Below are positions 5,005 to 5,313 of a stretch of 5,313 nucleotides of DNA, one piece after another (the stretch's first letter is position 1; each line of letters begins with the position of its first letter). A program made the position numbers and the translations under genes. Under the pieces are notes generated by a model that was not told where the DNA came from, did not search any database, and was given only the letters and a program-made list of their open reading frames with translations. This DNA is from JAMXLO01 sp046732975 (GTDB lineage Bacteria; Pseudomonadota; Alphaproteobacteria; Acetobacterales; Acetobacteraceae), in NCBI GenBank assembly GCA_046732975.1, contig JBKPOG010000075.1, forward strand, positions 1-5,313. The letters are read 5' to 3'.

Positions 5005-5160
5005 GGCGCGATTGCTGACAAAGGCGATGCGTAGCTTCCGCGCCTGACGCGCGAGATGTCGAAACTACTGAACGATCAGTTGCCGGGTTCGCAGCAGGAC
5101 TGACCGATGTGGCTCGGCGAGATAATAGACGGCCGCTATGACGGGGCCAAATGCGGGTAG
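5005..5160. other. Intergenic stretch with possible tiny remnants
   Basis: Plus strand 5036-5102 reads LPRLTREMSKLLNDQLPGSQ up to a TGA, which looks like a C-terminal tail but I cannot name it. On the minus strand, about 5149-5066 reads AFGPVIAAVYYLAEPHRSVL, a possible membrane-helix remnant ending at TAG. Neither has a start. The promoter of the following metalloprotease gene should lie here, but no convincing -35/-10 pair was found. Confidence 0.25.
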
Positions 5161-5182
5161 GGAGGAGAGCTGGAGGAGAGCT
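5161..5182 (+). repeat. Tandem 11-bp duplication carrying two ribosome-binding sites
   Basis: GGAGGAGAGCT occurs twice back to back (5161-5171 and 5172-5182), the second copy ending directly at ATG 5183. Each copy contains GGAGG; the second is placed about six bases before the start, the usual distance, and the first is 17 bases away. The second copy therefore sets the start of the M50 gene. Confidence 0.75.
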
Positions 5183-5313
5183 ATGGGGTGGTCGATTCCG
5201 ATTGGGGTGATCGGCGGCACGACGATCCGAATCCATGTGACTTTTCTATTGCTGCTACTGTGGATCGCGATTGCGCATTATGTGCAGGGCGGAGTGCAAG
5301 CAGCAGCGCAGGG
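5183..5313 (+). CDS. Site-2-protease-like M50 metallopeptidase, N-terminus (3' end outside window)
   Basis: Start of a membrane-embedded zinc protease of the M50/site-2-protease group, which cleaves substrates within the membrane; many bacterial members also carry CBS domains. The 43 codons read MGWSIPIGVIGGTTIRIHVT, then FLLLLLWIAIAHYVQGGVQA. The Gly-rich G-x-x-GT-x-I-R-(I/V)-H pattern followed by a first transmembrane helix (about residues 20-35) is characteristic of the family's N-terminus. The HExxH zinc motif would lie in the next helix, beyond the window, so activity cannot be judged. The ATG is set by a GGAGG six bases upstream within a tandem duplication. The frame is clean to the window edge, unlike the genes to its left. 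Substrate and possible CBS domains are unknown. Confidence 0.8.
   Translation, partial: MGWSIPIGVIGGTTIRIHVTFLLLLLWIAIAHYVQGGVQAAAQ

Noticed and set aside
1..5313. tRNA, rRNA, CRISPR array, riboswitch or toxin-antitoxin system
   Set aside because: No cloverleaf with a T-loop GGTTCGAATCC-like core, no regularly spaced repeats and no recognisable toxin or antitoxin pair were seen on either strand.

Overview
The window is GC-rich and looks like an alphaproteobacterial chromosome, probably of the Bradyrhizobium/Rhodopseudomonas/Nitrobacter group. That placement rests on remembered resemblance of the protein families and on codon bias, not on a search. Two ordinary genes run off the ends: the 3' end of an oxalate/formate-type MFS antiporter on the left (1-465) and the first 43 codons of a site-2-protease-like M50 metallopeptidase on the right (5183-5313). 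Both read cleanly with no frame breaks.

The roughly 4.7 kb between them is mostly a graveyard of broken genes. From left to right it holds: a possible small single-pass membrane protein (611-778); remains of an unrecognised minus-strand gene (775-1133); a secreted cupin gene with its start, signal peptide and metal motifs still visible but with two frame breaks (1763-1363, minus); the first ~45 codons of an NAD(P)-binding SDR/NmrA-like gene, also frameshifted (2080-1945, minus); a short IS66-like transposase N-terminal remnant (about 2185-2260); a small intact minus-strand ORF (2571-2395); the C-terminal tail of a phage terminase large subunit (about 2876-3109); a central-to-C-terminal piece of a family-5 peptide/solute-binding protein (about 3885-3230, minus, frameshifted); an intact small zinc-ribbon protein (4093-4326); and an nnrU-like membrane-protein gene with several indels that runs directly into the C-terminal end of a Ca2+/H+ antiporter (4410-5004).

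The pieces do not form a pathway. They come from unrelated functions (transport, NO/denitrification-linked membrane protein, phage packaging, transposition) and are each cut at different points, which suggests repeated insertion, deletion and recombination. A phage terminase tail and a transposase-like fragment in the same stretch agree with past mobile-element traffic. The likely working genes are the two edge genes and the zinc-ribbon protein, with the two other small ORFs less certain. I found no tRNA, rRNA or CRISPR array and no clear undescribed system. The most notable items are the nnrU::antiporter junction, the small ORFs that stay open inside the decayed zone, and a tandemly duplicated ribosome-binding site before the M50 gene.
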